Assembly: GCA_023411395.1 (NCBI GenBank)
Contig: JAEYOV010000047.1
Location: 1 to 64,000 of the forward strand
Source: Bacillota bacterium
GTDB lineage: Bacteria > Bacillota > Clostridia > Christensenellales > Aristaeellaceae
Length of the DNA stretch: 64,000 nt
Reading direction: 5' to 3'
Shown here: one piece after another, positions 42,935 through 51,594 of the stretch
Position numbering within the stretch: the stretch's first letter is position 1
Layout: every line of letters starts with the position of its first letter
Position numbers and translations under genes: made by a program
The notes under the pieces: model-generated
Told to the model about the DNA's origin: nothing
Databases searched by the model: none
Seen by the model: the letters and a program-made list of their open reading frames with translations, nothing else

Positions 42935-43750
42935 TCAGGGGTGCGCCGCAAACGTGTTTCCCGGCAGGTTCAGCGAGCGCACATACTGCCTGGGGGTCAT
43001 GCCGTAGCATTTGTGGAAGGCGCGGTAAAAGGTGCGGACGCACTCAAAGCCCGTCATCATGGCTATCTCCAATTGCGTCAGGTCGCTTTGCGCAAGGAGC
43101 CGGGCCGCGCTGCGGCAGCGCAGGCTGTTGACGTAGTCCGAATAAGAGCATCCGAAATTGTCACGAAACAGGTGGGACAGGCGGCTACGGCTGTACCCCA
43201 GGTGGCGGGCCAGCTTTTCCATGCTCAAGGAGGAGGCGCTGTTTTCCTGCAGGTAGGCAAGCATGTTGCGTGTAAGTCCCGCCGGCGCTTTGATGGGCAT
43301 ATCGGCAAGGCCTACCCGGTCCATCAGAATCCCCAGTAGAAGCTGGCTGAAGCCCCGCCTGGCCTCCATGCCCATTTGATCCCACCGGCTGTACATCAGC
43401 GGGATCAGGGCGGAAAGCTCGCCTTCCCCGTCCTGGTACACAGGCTTTGCAAACCGCTTGTTGGCGAGTTTTTTTTCCAGAATGGACACAAAGGAAACGG
43501 GTATGATCAAAACAATGATGTCCGATGTATTCTCCGTAAAATACCGGTGCACCGTATAGCCGGAGGTTATCAGAAGGCTTCCCTTTTCCACGTCATGGCG
43601 CTGGCCGTCCAGGATGGCGCTCAGCATCCCGTCCACCACATAGGCAAGCTCGATGCTGGAATGAAAATGAGGCATGCAGCTATTGTTCCTGGAGCGGAAA
43701 CAGATGCTTTCATCCATGTCGTCCCGCGATTGCTCATACACATCGGGCAT
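42935..43750 (-). CDS. AraC-family regulator
   Basis: A 271-residue regulator with an N-terminal cupin ligand domain (HFHSSIELAYVVDGMLSAILDGQRHDVEKGSLLITSGYTVHRY) and two C-terminal helix-turn-helix motifs (SLSMEKLARHLGYSRSRLSHLFRDNFGCSYSDYVNSLR and LEIAMMTGFECVRTFYRAFHKCYGMTPRQYV). It probably senses a sugar and controls the divergent dehydrogenase-isomerase genes. GGAGGCGCCGCC precedes the ATG. Confidence 0.92.
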   Translation of the reverse strand: MPDVYEQSRDDMDESICFRSRNNSCMPHFHSSIELAYVVDGMLSAILDGQRHDVEKGSLLITSGYTVHRYFTENTSDIIVLIIPVSFVSILEKKLANKRFAKPVYQDGEGELSALIPLMYSRWDQMGMEARRGFSQLLLGILMDRVGLADMPIKAPAGLTRNMLAYLQENSASSLSMEKLARHLGYSRSRLSHLFRDNFGCSYSDYVNSLRCRSAARLLAQSDLTQLEIAMMTGFECVRTFYRAFHKCYGMTPRQYVRSLNLPGNTFAAHP

Positions 43751-43776
43751 GGCGGCGCCTCCTTAAGCAGCACAAT

Positions 43777-43809
43777 TTGTCATGAAAACCATGACCTTTG
43801 TCATGACAA
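43777..43809. promoter_or_regulatory. AraC-type direct repeats in the divergent region
   Basis: TTGTCATGA occurs at 43777-43785 and again at 43798-43806, exactly 21 bases apart (two helical turns), the spacing usual for AraC-protein half-sites. The second copy is part of the perfect palindrome TTGTCATGACAA (43798-43809). Confidence 0.6.
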
Positions 43810-43883
43810 TTATAACGTATATGCGCTACAATGAACATAGGAAAATCGCCTTTCATGGCGGACAACGGAAAGGAATACACGAT

Positions 43884-44972
43884 ATGGAAAAGGTGCGTGT
43901 AGGCATCATCGGCTGCGGCGGGATTGCCAACGGCAAGCATATGCCCAGCCTGAAAAAGCTCCCGCAGGTGGAGATGGCGGCATTTTGCGACATCATCCCG
44001 GAGCGGGCAGAGGAAGCAGCCGGGAAATACGGCATTCCCGGGGCGAAAGTGTTCACCGATTACAAGCAGCTGTTAAAATTGGACCTGGATGTAGTCCATG
44101 TGCTGACGCCCAATGTAAGCCATGCGCCCATCACCATAGCCGCGCTGGAAGCCGGCAAGCATGTCATGTGCGAAAAGCCCATGGCAAAGAATACCGCCGA
44201 GGCAAAACAAATGCTGGACGCCGCCAAACGCACCGGCAGGAAGCTGACCATCGGCTATCAGAACCGCTTCCGCCCCGACAGCCTCTATTTGAAAAAGTGC
44301 TGCGAAAACGGCGATCTGGGCACCGTATACTATGCCAGGGCTCTGGCCATCCGCCGCCGGGCCGTGCCTACCTGGGGCGTGTTCCTGGATGAGGAAAAGC
44401 AGGGCGGCGGTCCCCTCATCGACATCGGTACCCATGCCTTGGACCTGACCCTCTGGTGCATGGACAACTATGAGCCTTCTATGGTAGTGGGCGCCAAGTA
44501 CCACGAACTGGCCCCAAAGCCCAACTCCGCCAACGCCTGGGGCCCCTGGGACCCGGAAAAATTCATCGTGGAGGATGCGGCCTTTGGCTTCATCCGCATG
44601 AAAAACGGCGCCACCATCACCGTGGAAGCTTCCTGGGCTTTGAACACGCTGTTCGTGCATGAGGCCAAGACCATGCTCTGCGGCACCGGGGGCGGCGCGG
44701 ACATGCTGGGCGAAAACGGCGCGCTGCGTCTGAACGGGGAAAAATTCTCCCAGACCTATATCACCACGCCGGATCTGAATGCCGGCGGCGCAGCCTTCTA
44801 TGACGGCGCTTCCGTATCCCCCTCCGACCTGGAGGCCAGGATGTGGATCGATCATGTGCTGGACGGCACTAAGCCCTTATTGGTCAAGCCCGAGCAGGCG
44901 CTGGTGGTGACACAGATTCTGGATGCCATTTATGAATCCGCGAAGACGGGCAAGCCCGTGTATTTCGGCTGA
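43884..44972 (+). CDS. Gfo/Idh/MocA-family NAD(P)-dependent dehydrogenase
   Basis: A 362-residue oxidoreductase acting probably on a sugar, inositol or sugar acid. The N-terminal Rossmann fold has VGIIGCGGIANGKHMPSL; CEKPMAKN carries the catalytic K98; GGGPLIDIGTHALDLTLW holds the family's Asp and His. ATG at 43884 follows AAAGGAATACACGAT; an earlier in-frame ATG lies in the operator region. The next gene begins 15 bases later. Confidence 0.93.
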   Translation: MEKVRVGIIGCGGIANGKHMPSLKKLPQVEMAAFCDIIPERAEEAAGKYGIPGAKVFTDYKQLLKLDLDVVHVLTPNVSHAPITIAALEAGKHVMCEKPMAKNTAEAKQMLDAAKRTGRKLTIGYQNRFRPDSLYLKKCCENGDLGTVYYARALAIRRRAVPTWGVFLDEEKQGGGPLIDIGTHALDLTLWCMDNYEPSMVVGAKYHELAPKPNSANAWGPWDPEKFIVEDAAFGFIRMKNGATITVEASWALNTLFVHEAKTMLCGTGGGADMLGENGALRLNGEKFSQTYITTPDLNAGGAAFYDGASVSPSDLEARMWIDHVLDGTKPLLVKPEQALVVTQILDAIYESAKTGKPVYFG

Positions 44973-44987
44973 CAGAAGGAGAAGCGT

Positions 44988-45800
44988 ATGAAGCTGCCCA
45001 TTGCGTATCAGGTTTATTCCGCCCGGGATGAGGCGCAGGCCGATCTGAATGGCGTTCTTGTCCAAATCAAATCTTTGGGGTATGACGGTGTGGAATTCGC
45101 CGGCTTTTACGGCCATACGGCGGAAGACGTGAAAGCCATGCTGCTTAAGCACGGCCTGACGGCCATCTCCAGCCATGTGCCAATTTCCACCATCATGGAG
45201 GATATGTTCGGCGTCATTTCCTACCATAAGGCCATTGGCTGCTCCTATATCGCCATCCCCTTCCTGGATGAAAGCAGCCGGCCCGGCGCGAAAGGCTTCG
45301 CCGCCATGCTCAAGACCATCTACCAGTTCGGAAGGCTGTGCAGGGAGGCCGGCATCCAGCTTCTATACCACAACCATGACTTCGAGTTTATAACCCTGTC
45401 TGGTGAGTACGGCTTGGATTTCCTTTACGAAGCCGTCCCCGCAGATATCCTGCAAACGGAGATTGATACGTGCTGGGTGAAATATGCCGGACTTGACCCT
45501 GCAAAATACGTTCGCAAGTACGCCGGCCGCTGCCCGGTGGTGCACCTGAAGGATTACGTGGGCCGCAAGGATGGCAAGACGCCCTACGGCCTGATCGGCA
45601 CCGACAAAGATGCCGACGCCGATGTGGCCTTCTCCTTCAAGCCCGTGGGGCTGGGCTGCCAGGATATCCCCGCCATCGTAACCGCCGCCGTAGAAAGCGG
45701 AGCGAAATGGCTGGTAGTGGAACAGGACCTGTCCACGGAACGCCCGCCCCTTCAAGCCGCGAAGCTGAGCCTTGAATACCTGAAAACCATCGGCCAGTAG
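44988..45800 (+). CDS. Sugar-phosphate isomerase/epimerase (xylose-isomerase-like barrel)
   Basis: A 270-residue TIM-barrel enzyme of the AP-endonuclease-2/IolE-like group. Metal-site elements are LLYHNHDFEF, the following TEIDTCWVKYAGLDP, VVHLKDYVGRK, and a late Glu in WLVVEQD. With the dehydrogenase it suits conversion of a keto-sugar or cyclitol. A decayed copy of its last third is found at 55270-55460. Confidence 0.9.
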   Translation: MKLPIAYQVYSARDEAQADLNGVLVQIKSLGYDGVEFAGFYGHTAEDVKAMLLKHGLTAISSHVPISTIMEDMFGVISYHKAIGCSYIAIPFLDESSRPGAKGFAAMLKTIYQFGRLCREAGIQLLYHNHDFEFITLSGEYGLDFLYEAVPADILQTEIDTCWVKYAGLDPAKYVRKYAGRCPVVHLKDYVGRKDGKTPYGLIGTDKDADADVAFSFKPVGLGCQDIPAIVTAAVESGAKWLVVEQDLSTERPPLQAAKLSLEYLKTIGQ

Positions 45801-45871
45801 CAGGGGACGCCGCCCCCCGCATCCCTGCCAAAGTGATATCATCCCTTTGGCATCCCTATCCATTCAATCAT

Positions 45872-45905
45872 AAAAGAGGCAGGCACTGATGGCCTGCTTC
45901 TTTTT
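45872..45905 (+). terminator. Terminator of the dehydrogenase-isomerase operon
   Basis: AAAAGAGGCAGGC pairs with GCCTGCTTCTTTT (one wobble), loop ACTGATG, continuing into a T run. Confidence 0.85.
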
Positions 45906-45978
45906 GTTATTATTTGGCTATCCTATACGATCACGCTTGCCTATTAGCTCTTTTTCACAAATATTTATCAGAAAAATG

Positions 45979-46029
45979 TTGACACGCTGGTCGACCAATG
46001 ATATACTACCGATAGATCAATGGTCTATC
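45979..46029 (+). promoter_or_regulatory. Promoter and candidate GntR operators of the ATC/LIV operon
   Basis: TTGACA (45979-45984), 17-base spacer, TATACT (46002-46007). The perfect palindrome TGGTCGACCA (45988-45997) lies inside the spacer and matches the TGGT-N2-ACCA type bound by FadR-group GntR regulators; a second inverted repeat, GATAGA/TCTATC (46011-46029), covers the transcription start. The GntR encoded in the operon (52924-53550) is the natural candidate. Confidence 0.7.
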
Positions 46030-46082
46030 AGTTTCCATTCCAGCGCCACCTCCACAAAAAGAATGACCGCAGGCATCAATAC

Positions 46083-46205
46083 GGAAAGGAATCACCCGAA
46101 AGCCCGTTCTGTAGAACCAACATATGTGCGTACACTATTATACTTGCATATGGTATGGATTCGTTCTCCCGGTTCTTGATACCTTTCCTTTTCGGGTGTC
46201 TTTTT
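46083..46205 (+). ncRNA. Structured leader RNA with terminator, type unknown
   Basis: The 280-base leader contains CACCCGAAA (46093-46101) pairing with TTTCGGGTG (46190-46198), followed by TC and five T residues: a terminator whose arms enclose 88 bases. Inside, AGAACC (46113-46118) pairs with GGTTCT (46171-46176), and two CATATG blocks (46121, 46147) can pair. GGAAAGG (46083-46089) can instead pair with CCTTTCC (46182-46188), which crosses the terminator stem, so an alternative fold is possible. I recognise no known riboswitch or T-box motif. Confidence 0.55.
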
Positions 46206-46292
46206 GTTCCAGGACTTTATAGGACAGCCGCCGGCGTTTTCTTTGAGGAGGCAATCCCCATGCCGTATATTAATTTTAGGGAGGTTAATCCA

Positions 46293-46790
46293 ATGATCAG
46301 GAATGTCGCAAACCCCGTGGAAGAAATCGTGAACGTCAATCGTTCACAAATTGAGCACCGCGCCACATGGATGGGCCTTATCTACGATGAAATGGTGAAA
46401 GCCGGCATCGATGCCGAACCCATCATTCGCCGTGCCATCAAACGCTGCGGCGTGATGCATGGTGAAAACTTCAAAAAGCAGTGCAATGATCCTTCCAGCT
46501 GCGTTGATTTCAAAAATGCGTTCCTGGGTGACGAAAGCAAAGTAGGCCCCCAGAGCTTCCATATGACAGACATCAAGGCCGATGGCGATAACGTGACCGT
46601 GAATTTCCACTACTGCGCGCTGGTGAACGCCTGGAAAAAGCTTGGCTTCAGCGATGAAACATGCGCCCTCCTGTGCGATATGGCCATGGACGGCGACCGC
46701 GGCATTGCAGAGGCGATGGGCCTGACCCTCAGCCTTGATGATACCATCGCCAAGGGCTGTGAGACCTGCAAGCTGCATTTCCACAAGTAA
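46293..46790 (+). CDS. L-2-amino-thiazoline-4-carboxylate hydrolase-family protein
   Basis: A 165-residue protein of the ATC-hydrolase family, whose Pseudomonas member opens the thiazoline ring of ATC to give N-carbamoyl-L-cysteine. The N-terminal half has RATWMGLIYDEMVKAGIDAEPIIRRAIKRCGVMHG; the C-terminal half is rich in Cys, Asp and His (FHYCALVNAW, DETCALLCDMAMDGDRG, KGCETCKLHFHK), probably metal-binding and catalytic. ATG at 46293 is chosen for AGGGAGG 8 bases upstream; an ATG at 46260 is weaker. It is the first gene of the LIV/cysteine-desulfidase operon, but true substrate is unproven. Confidence 0.8.
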   Translation: MIRNVANPVEEIVNVNRSQIEHRATWMGLIYDEMVKAGIDAEPIIRRAIKRCGVMHGENFKKQCNDPSSCVDFKNAFLGDESKVGPQSFHMTDIKADGDNVTVNFHYCALVNAWKKLGFSDETCALLCDMAMDGDRGIAEAMGLTLSLDDTIAKGCETCKLHFHK

Positions 46791-46864
46791 GGTCGGGAAA
46801 CATTCACAGCAGCTACGCTGTGTATGAAAATACAATGGGGGTTCCAATGAAAGGAGAGGCTATC

Positions 46865-48007
46865 ATGAAAAAAGCCACCGCACTGTTCCTAACCATCATC
46901 ATGCTCCTCACACTGGCCTTGATTCCCGCCTCGGCGGAAAGTAAGGGAACCATTAAACTGGGTGGTCTCGCCCCCTTGACCGGCAATTATGCCGAGTATG
47001 GCAAGGGCTTTCAGATCGCCTGGCAGATGGCGATCGATGAGATCAATGCAAATGGCGGCGCCAATGGTTATCAGCTTGCCCTCGAAGTGAAGGATACCCA
47101 GGGCGACCCGGTGGTCAGCTCCACCATGGCGACGGCATATGCCGAGGATGAAGAAATCATGGCGATCCTGGGCGATTTCTCCTCCGGCGCCTGCAAGGCC
47201 AACGCCCCCATCGTTGACCGCTACGGCATCGTTCAGCTTTCCCCCACGGCTTCCGCTCCGGACTACGCGGGCATGAGCCCCTTCTGCTTCTCCGTCATGG
47301 GCCGTCAGGATGTGGAAGCTCCGTTCCTGGCCAAGTACGTTCTGAAAAAGTACCTGGGCGTAACCAATGTCGCGGTCATCCGCGTGGACAGCGACTGGGG
47401 CATGGCCGCGTTCACCAACTTCAAAAAGCAAGCCGACCTGGAAGGCCTTGTTGTAACCGAAGAAAAGTACAAATCCGACGAAACGGATTTCAGCTCCATC
47501 ATCACCAAAGTGAAGGCCTCCAATCCCGAAGTTCTCGTCGTAATGGATCAGGGCCTGCCGGTATCCGCTATTTTCAACGCCGCTGATTCGGCCGGCTGGG
47601 ACGTCAAGCACGTCTCCTTGGGACCAGGCACCTCCGAACAGCTCGTGAAACAGCTTATCAATCCCAATAACCTGATCGTTACCTCCCCGTTCTTCTTTGA
47701 TGCCGAGAACGCGGAACTCACCCAGTGGAAAGACAAATTTGTTTCGCTGGCCGGCTTCCAGCCCACCGTGCATCCTGCCTGCGCTTATGACACCGCTTAT
47801 CTGTTAAAGGCTGCCATCGAATTCATCGGTGATGGCGAAATCACCCGCGAAGCCATCAAGGATGCCCTCCTGAGCCTTGAAATGACCGGCCTGACCGGGC
47901 GCATCAAGTTTGAGGCTGCCGGCGATATCACCCGCGACTATATGATCTGCGGCGTGGTGGACGGAAACTGGAAGATCCTCGAAGGTTTCGAATACGGAAG
48001 AGAGTAA
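46865..48007 (+). CDS. livJ: LIV-type ABC transporter, substrate-binding protein
   Basis: A 380-residue family 6 binding protein (branched-chain amino-acid or related ligand). Signal peptide residues 1-22 ending ASA; then GTIKLGGLAPLTGNYAEYGKGFQIAWQMAIDEINANGGANG, the standard first lobe, and DFSSIITKVKASNPEVLVVM in the second. There is no lipobox Cys. AAAGGAGAGG precedes ATG. In this operon the ligand may be a cysteine-related compound and not leucine, which is inference from neighbours. Confidence 0.92.
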   Translation: MKKATALFLTIIMLLTLALIPASAESKGTIKLGGLAPLTGNYAEYGKGFQIAWQMAIDEINANGGANGYQLALEVKDTQGDPVVSSTMATAYAEDEEIMAILGDFSSGACKANAPIVDRYGIVQLSPTASAPDYAGMSPFCFSVMGRQDVEAPFLAKYVLKKYLGVTNVAVIRVDSDWGMAAFTNFKKQADLEGLVVTEEKYKSDETDFSSIITKVKASNPEVLVVMDQGLPVSAIFNAADSAGWDVKHVSLGPGTSEQLVKQLINPNNLIVTSPFFFDAENAELTQWKDKFVSLAGFQPTVHPACAYDTAYLLKAAIEFIGDGEITREAIKDALLSLEMTGLTGRIKFEAAGDITRDYMICGVVDGNWKILEGFEYGRE

Positions 48008-48030
48008 CGCCTTTAATATTATTTAATGAT

Positions 48031-48068
48031 CAGGAGCGGGCGGAACATCCCGCCCGCTCCTGATTTTT
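48031..48068 (+). terminator. Hairpin after the binding-protein gene
   Basis: CAGGAGCGGGCGG and CCGCCCGCTCCTG form a 13-base-pair stem followed by ATTTTTG. It probably lowers expression of the membrane and ATPase genes relative to the binding protein by partial termination. Confidence 0.75.
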
Positions 48069-48115
48069 GATTCCAAAGGATCCCTCTTTTCTTTCTTGGC
48101 ATCGAAGGAGGCACT

Positions 48116-49003
48116 ATGGAGTATTTTCTCAACCAACTCGTCAACGGCATTTGCCAGGGCTCCATCTATGCGCTGATGGCCATCGGGTATTCGGTCATCG
48201 TCGGCGTCGTTGGCATGGTAACCTTTACCTACGGCGAGATCATGATGATCGGGGCCTTTGGCGCTTTTTACAGCTTTCAGTTTTTTGGCAACAACCTGCC
48301 GCTGGCAATTTTTCTGGCTTTTGCAAGCTCCTTCGTGCTGGGCATTGTCGTTTATAAGGTCTGTTATGAAAAGTTCTTTACAGCTCCCAGGCACATTTCA
48401 CTTCTGTGCACCATCGGGTTCAGCATGCTGATGAAGAACCTGGCCCAAATCGTCTTCGGCCCGGAAACCAAACCGGTCATCAATATCATCAATAACGCGA
48501 CCTATACCTTGCAGCTTGGCTCCGTTTCTGTCGATTTCAAGCTTCTTCAGATTATTGTGATGCTGCTTGTGGTGTTCTTCGCAGTCAGCCTCACACTGTT
48601 TTTCAACCGCACCCGGTGGGGCGTGGCACTGCGCGCCGTCAGCCAGAACAAGCAGGCAGCCTATTTGATGGGCATCAACGTCAAGCGCACCGCCTTGCTT
48701 GGCAACTGCATCGGCTGCGGTTTCGGCGGCATTGCCGGCATCCTGCTTTCCATTTACTACTATGCCGTCTCTTCCACCATCTGGGGCAATTTCAGCATGA
48801 AGGCATTTTCCGCATCCGTACTGGGCGGGCTGGTGGATTTGCGCTTCTCTGCGCTGGGCGGGCTATGCATCGGCATCATTGAAAATCTCGGCATCACCAT
48901 CAGCTCCGCAACCTTCCGGGACGTGTTTGCCTTCGGCTTTCTGATTCTGATGCTGGTCATACGTCCCCAGGGATTTGCGGCGAAGAAAGGGAGCAGGGTA
49001 TGA
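48116..49003 (+). CDS. livH: LIV-type ABC transporter, permease LivH
   Basis: A 295-residue permease with about eight membrane helices. The start LVNGICQGSIYALMAIGYSVIVGVVGMVTFTYGEIMMIGAFGAF and the later GVALRAVSQNKQAAYLMGINVKRTALLGNCIGCGFGGIAGIL are typical. GAAGGAGGCACT precedes ATG. It overlaps livM by four bases. Confidence 0.95.
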   Translation: MEYFLNQLVNGICQGSIYALMAIGYSVIVGVVGMVTFTYGEIMMIGAFGAFYSFQFFGNNLPLAIFLAFASSFVLGIVVYKVCYEKFFTAPRHISLLCTIGFSMLMKNLAQIVFGPETKPVINIINNATYTLQLGSVSVDFKLLQIIVMLLVVFFAVSLTLFFNRTRWGVALRAVSQNKQAAYLMGINVKRTALLGNCIGCGFGGIAGILLSIYYYAVSSTIWGNFSMKAFSASVLGGLVDLRFSALGGLCIGIIENLGITISSATFRDVFAFGFLILMLVIRPQGFAAKKGSRV

Positions 49004-50022
49004 GCAGAATCATGGTTTATTACCGCCGGTACAAGGTTCTCTTTCTTCTTTTGCTGATTGTTGCGCTGTGTGCCCTGCCCTTTGTGATCACCAAGGCGTT
49101 GTATGTGCGCTATGCCTGCAATATACTGATGTTCGCGACGCTGGCCGGCTCCCTCAACGCAATCAACGGATACAGCGGACAAACCTGCCTGGGCCAGGCC
49201 GGTTTCTTTGCCATCGGCGCCTATACCTGCGCCATTTTGTCCACACGCTTTTCAATGGACTTCTGGCTGCTGCTGCCGGTTTGCGGCATCGCTGCCGCGC
49301 TGGTGGGGCTGGTTGTTTCCCTGCCTACGCTAAAATTGCAGGGCATTTATCTTTCCATCGTCACGCTTGGCGCTTCCGAAATCATCCGCATCATCGCGCA
49401 GACGTGGGAGCCAGTCACCGGCGGCTCGCTGGGCATAAAGAACATTCCTTATCCATGGCTGTTCGGGCTGGATACATTCCGCCCCAAGTACTATTATTTT
49501 ATCTTCCTTGCGATCGGCATCCTGTTTCTGTTCATTACGCACCGCGTGCTGAATTCCCGCATCGGCCGTGCGTGGATCTCCATCCGTGAAGACCAGATCG
49601 CGGCCAAATCCCTGGGTGTGCAGACCAGCTTTTATAAGTCGCTGATCTTTATGTACGGCGCCTTCTGGGCGGGCGTGATCGGCGGTGCCTACGCCCCGTT
49701 TGTCAATTACATCGAGGCTTCCCAGTTTTCCACGGATACGGGCTTTAACGTATTGGCCATGATCGTTATCGGCGGCCAGGGCACGCTGGTTGGCCCCATC
49801 GTAGGCAGCATGATCGTGACCGGGCTTACAGAATCGCTTCGGTTCCTGGAAAACTGGCGTTACGTTATCTACGCCGTCATCATCATCATGATGATGTGGC
49901 TGCGCCCGCAAGGCATCGCAGGCGCATCCCGCTCGGTGCTTGCCGGCGGCAAGATCAAGCGCAAACCAAACAAGGTCAAGCGCGGACCATCCCGGAAAGG
50001 GGGCGTGACAGAGCATGTCTGA
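49000..50022 (+). CDS. livM: LIV-type ABC transporter, permease LivM
   Basis: A 340-residue permease with about nine helices: YACNILMFATLAGSLNAINGYSGQTCLGQAGFFAIGAY and later GRAWISIREDQIAAKSLGVQTSFYKSLIFMYGAFWAGVIGGAYAPF, GGQGTLVGPIVGS. The C-terminal tail is long and strongly basic (KIKRKPNKVKRGPSRKG). Start overlaps livH (ATGA) and its end overlaps livG by eight bases. Confidence 0.95.
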   Translation: MSRIMVYYRRYKVLFLLLLIVALCALPFVITKALYVRYACNILMFATLAGSLNAINGYSGQTCLGQAGFFAIGAYTCAILSTRFSMDFWLLLPVCGIAAALVGLVVSLPTLKLQGIYLSIVTLGASEIIRIIAQTWEPVTGGSLGIKNIPYPWLFGLDTFRPKYYYFIFLAIGILFLFITHRVLNSRIGRAWISIREDQIAAKSLGVQTSFYKSLIFMYGAFWAGVIGGAYAPFVNYIEASQFSTDTGFNVLAMIVIGGQGTLVGPIVGSMIVTGLTESLRFLENWRYVIYAVIIIMMMWLRPQGIAGASRSVLAGGKIKRKPNKVKRGPSRKGGVTEHV

Positions 50023-50820
50023 GCATACCGTGGCCGGGGCCTCCCCGCTTCTTGAGGCACAGGGCATATGCAAGTATTTCGGTGGGCTCAAAGCTGTGGA
50101 AAATGTGGATATGAAGATTTCCCCCGGCGACATCTTCGGCATCATCGGCCCCAACGGGGCAGGGAAGACCACTTTCTTCAACATCTGCACCGGTATTTAT
50201 CCGCCAACGAAAGGAAAAATCCTCTTCGGCGGGGAAGATATCACTGCCTTAAGCCCGGAGCATGTAGCGCAAAAGCGCATTGCCCGAACCTTTCAAAACC
50301 TGCAGCTTTTCAAGTTCATGACCGTGCTTGAGAACGTGAAAATCGGCTGCCATATCAAAACGAAGACCAGCATGGCGGACGCTATTTTCCACACGAAAAC
50401 CTATAAGCAGGCCGAAAGCTTCACCACGCAAAAGAGTCTGGAAATCCTTCAAAGAATCGGCCTGTATGACAGCCGTGACATTCTGGCCGGCAACCTCTCC
50501 TACGGCATGCAGCGCAAGGTGGAAATTGCCCGCGCATTGGCCCTGGACCCCAAAATTCTTTTGCTGGATGAACCGGCCGCCGGCATGAACCCGCTGGAAA
50601 CGCAGTCCCTGATGGCATTTATCAAGGCGCTTAACGCGGACGGCTATACCATCGCCGTAATTGAGCATGATATGAAGTTTGTGATGAATGCCTGCAACCG
50701 GATTCTGGTATTGAACTTTGGCCAGAAGATCATGGAAGGCACGCCTGCGCAGGTGAAATCGAACACGGAAGTGCAAAGCGCTTATTTCGGCAAGGGCATG
50801 GTAGCCGGGGAGGCGATCCG

Positions 50821-50824
<4 letters not shown>
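50015..50824 (+). CDS. livG: LIV-type ABC transporter, ATPase LivG
   Basis: A 269-residue ATPase. Walker A GPNGAGKTT (about residue 44), Q-loop RTFQNLQLFKFMTVLENV, signature LSYGMQRKVEIARAL, Walker B ILLLDEPAAGMNP, switch VIEHDMKFVM. AAAGGGGGCG precedes its ATG. Overlap with livM and livF indicates coupled translation. Confidence 0.95.
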
Positions 50825-51543
<719 letters not shown>

Positions 51544-51594
51544 CTTCTTTATTATGAAGAATATATTAATATTTCAATGGAAAAAGGCGATAAT

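Noticed and set aside
46020..46292. 91-codon extension of the ATC-hydrolase frame
   Set aside because: It covers the promoter start site and the structured leader; the family begins near residue 1 of the chosen start.
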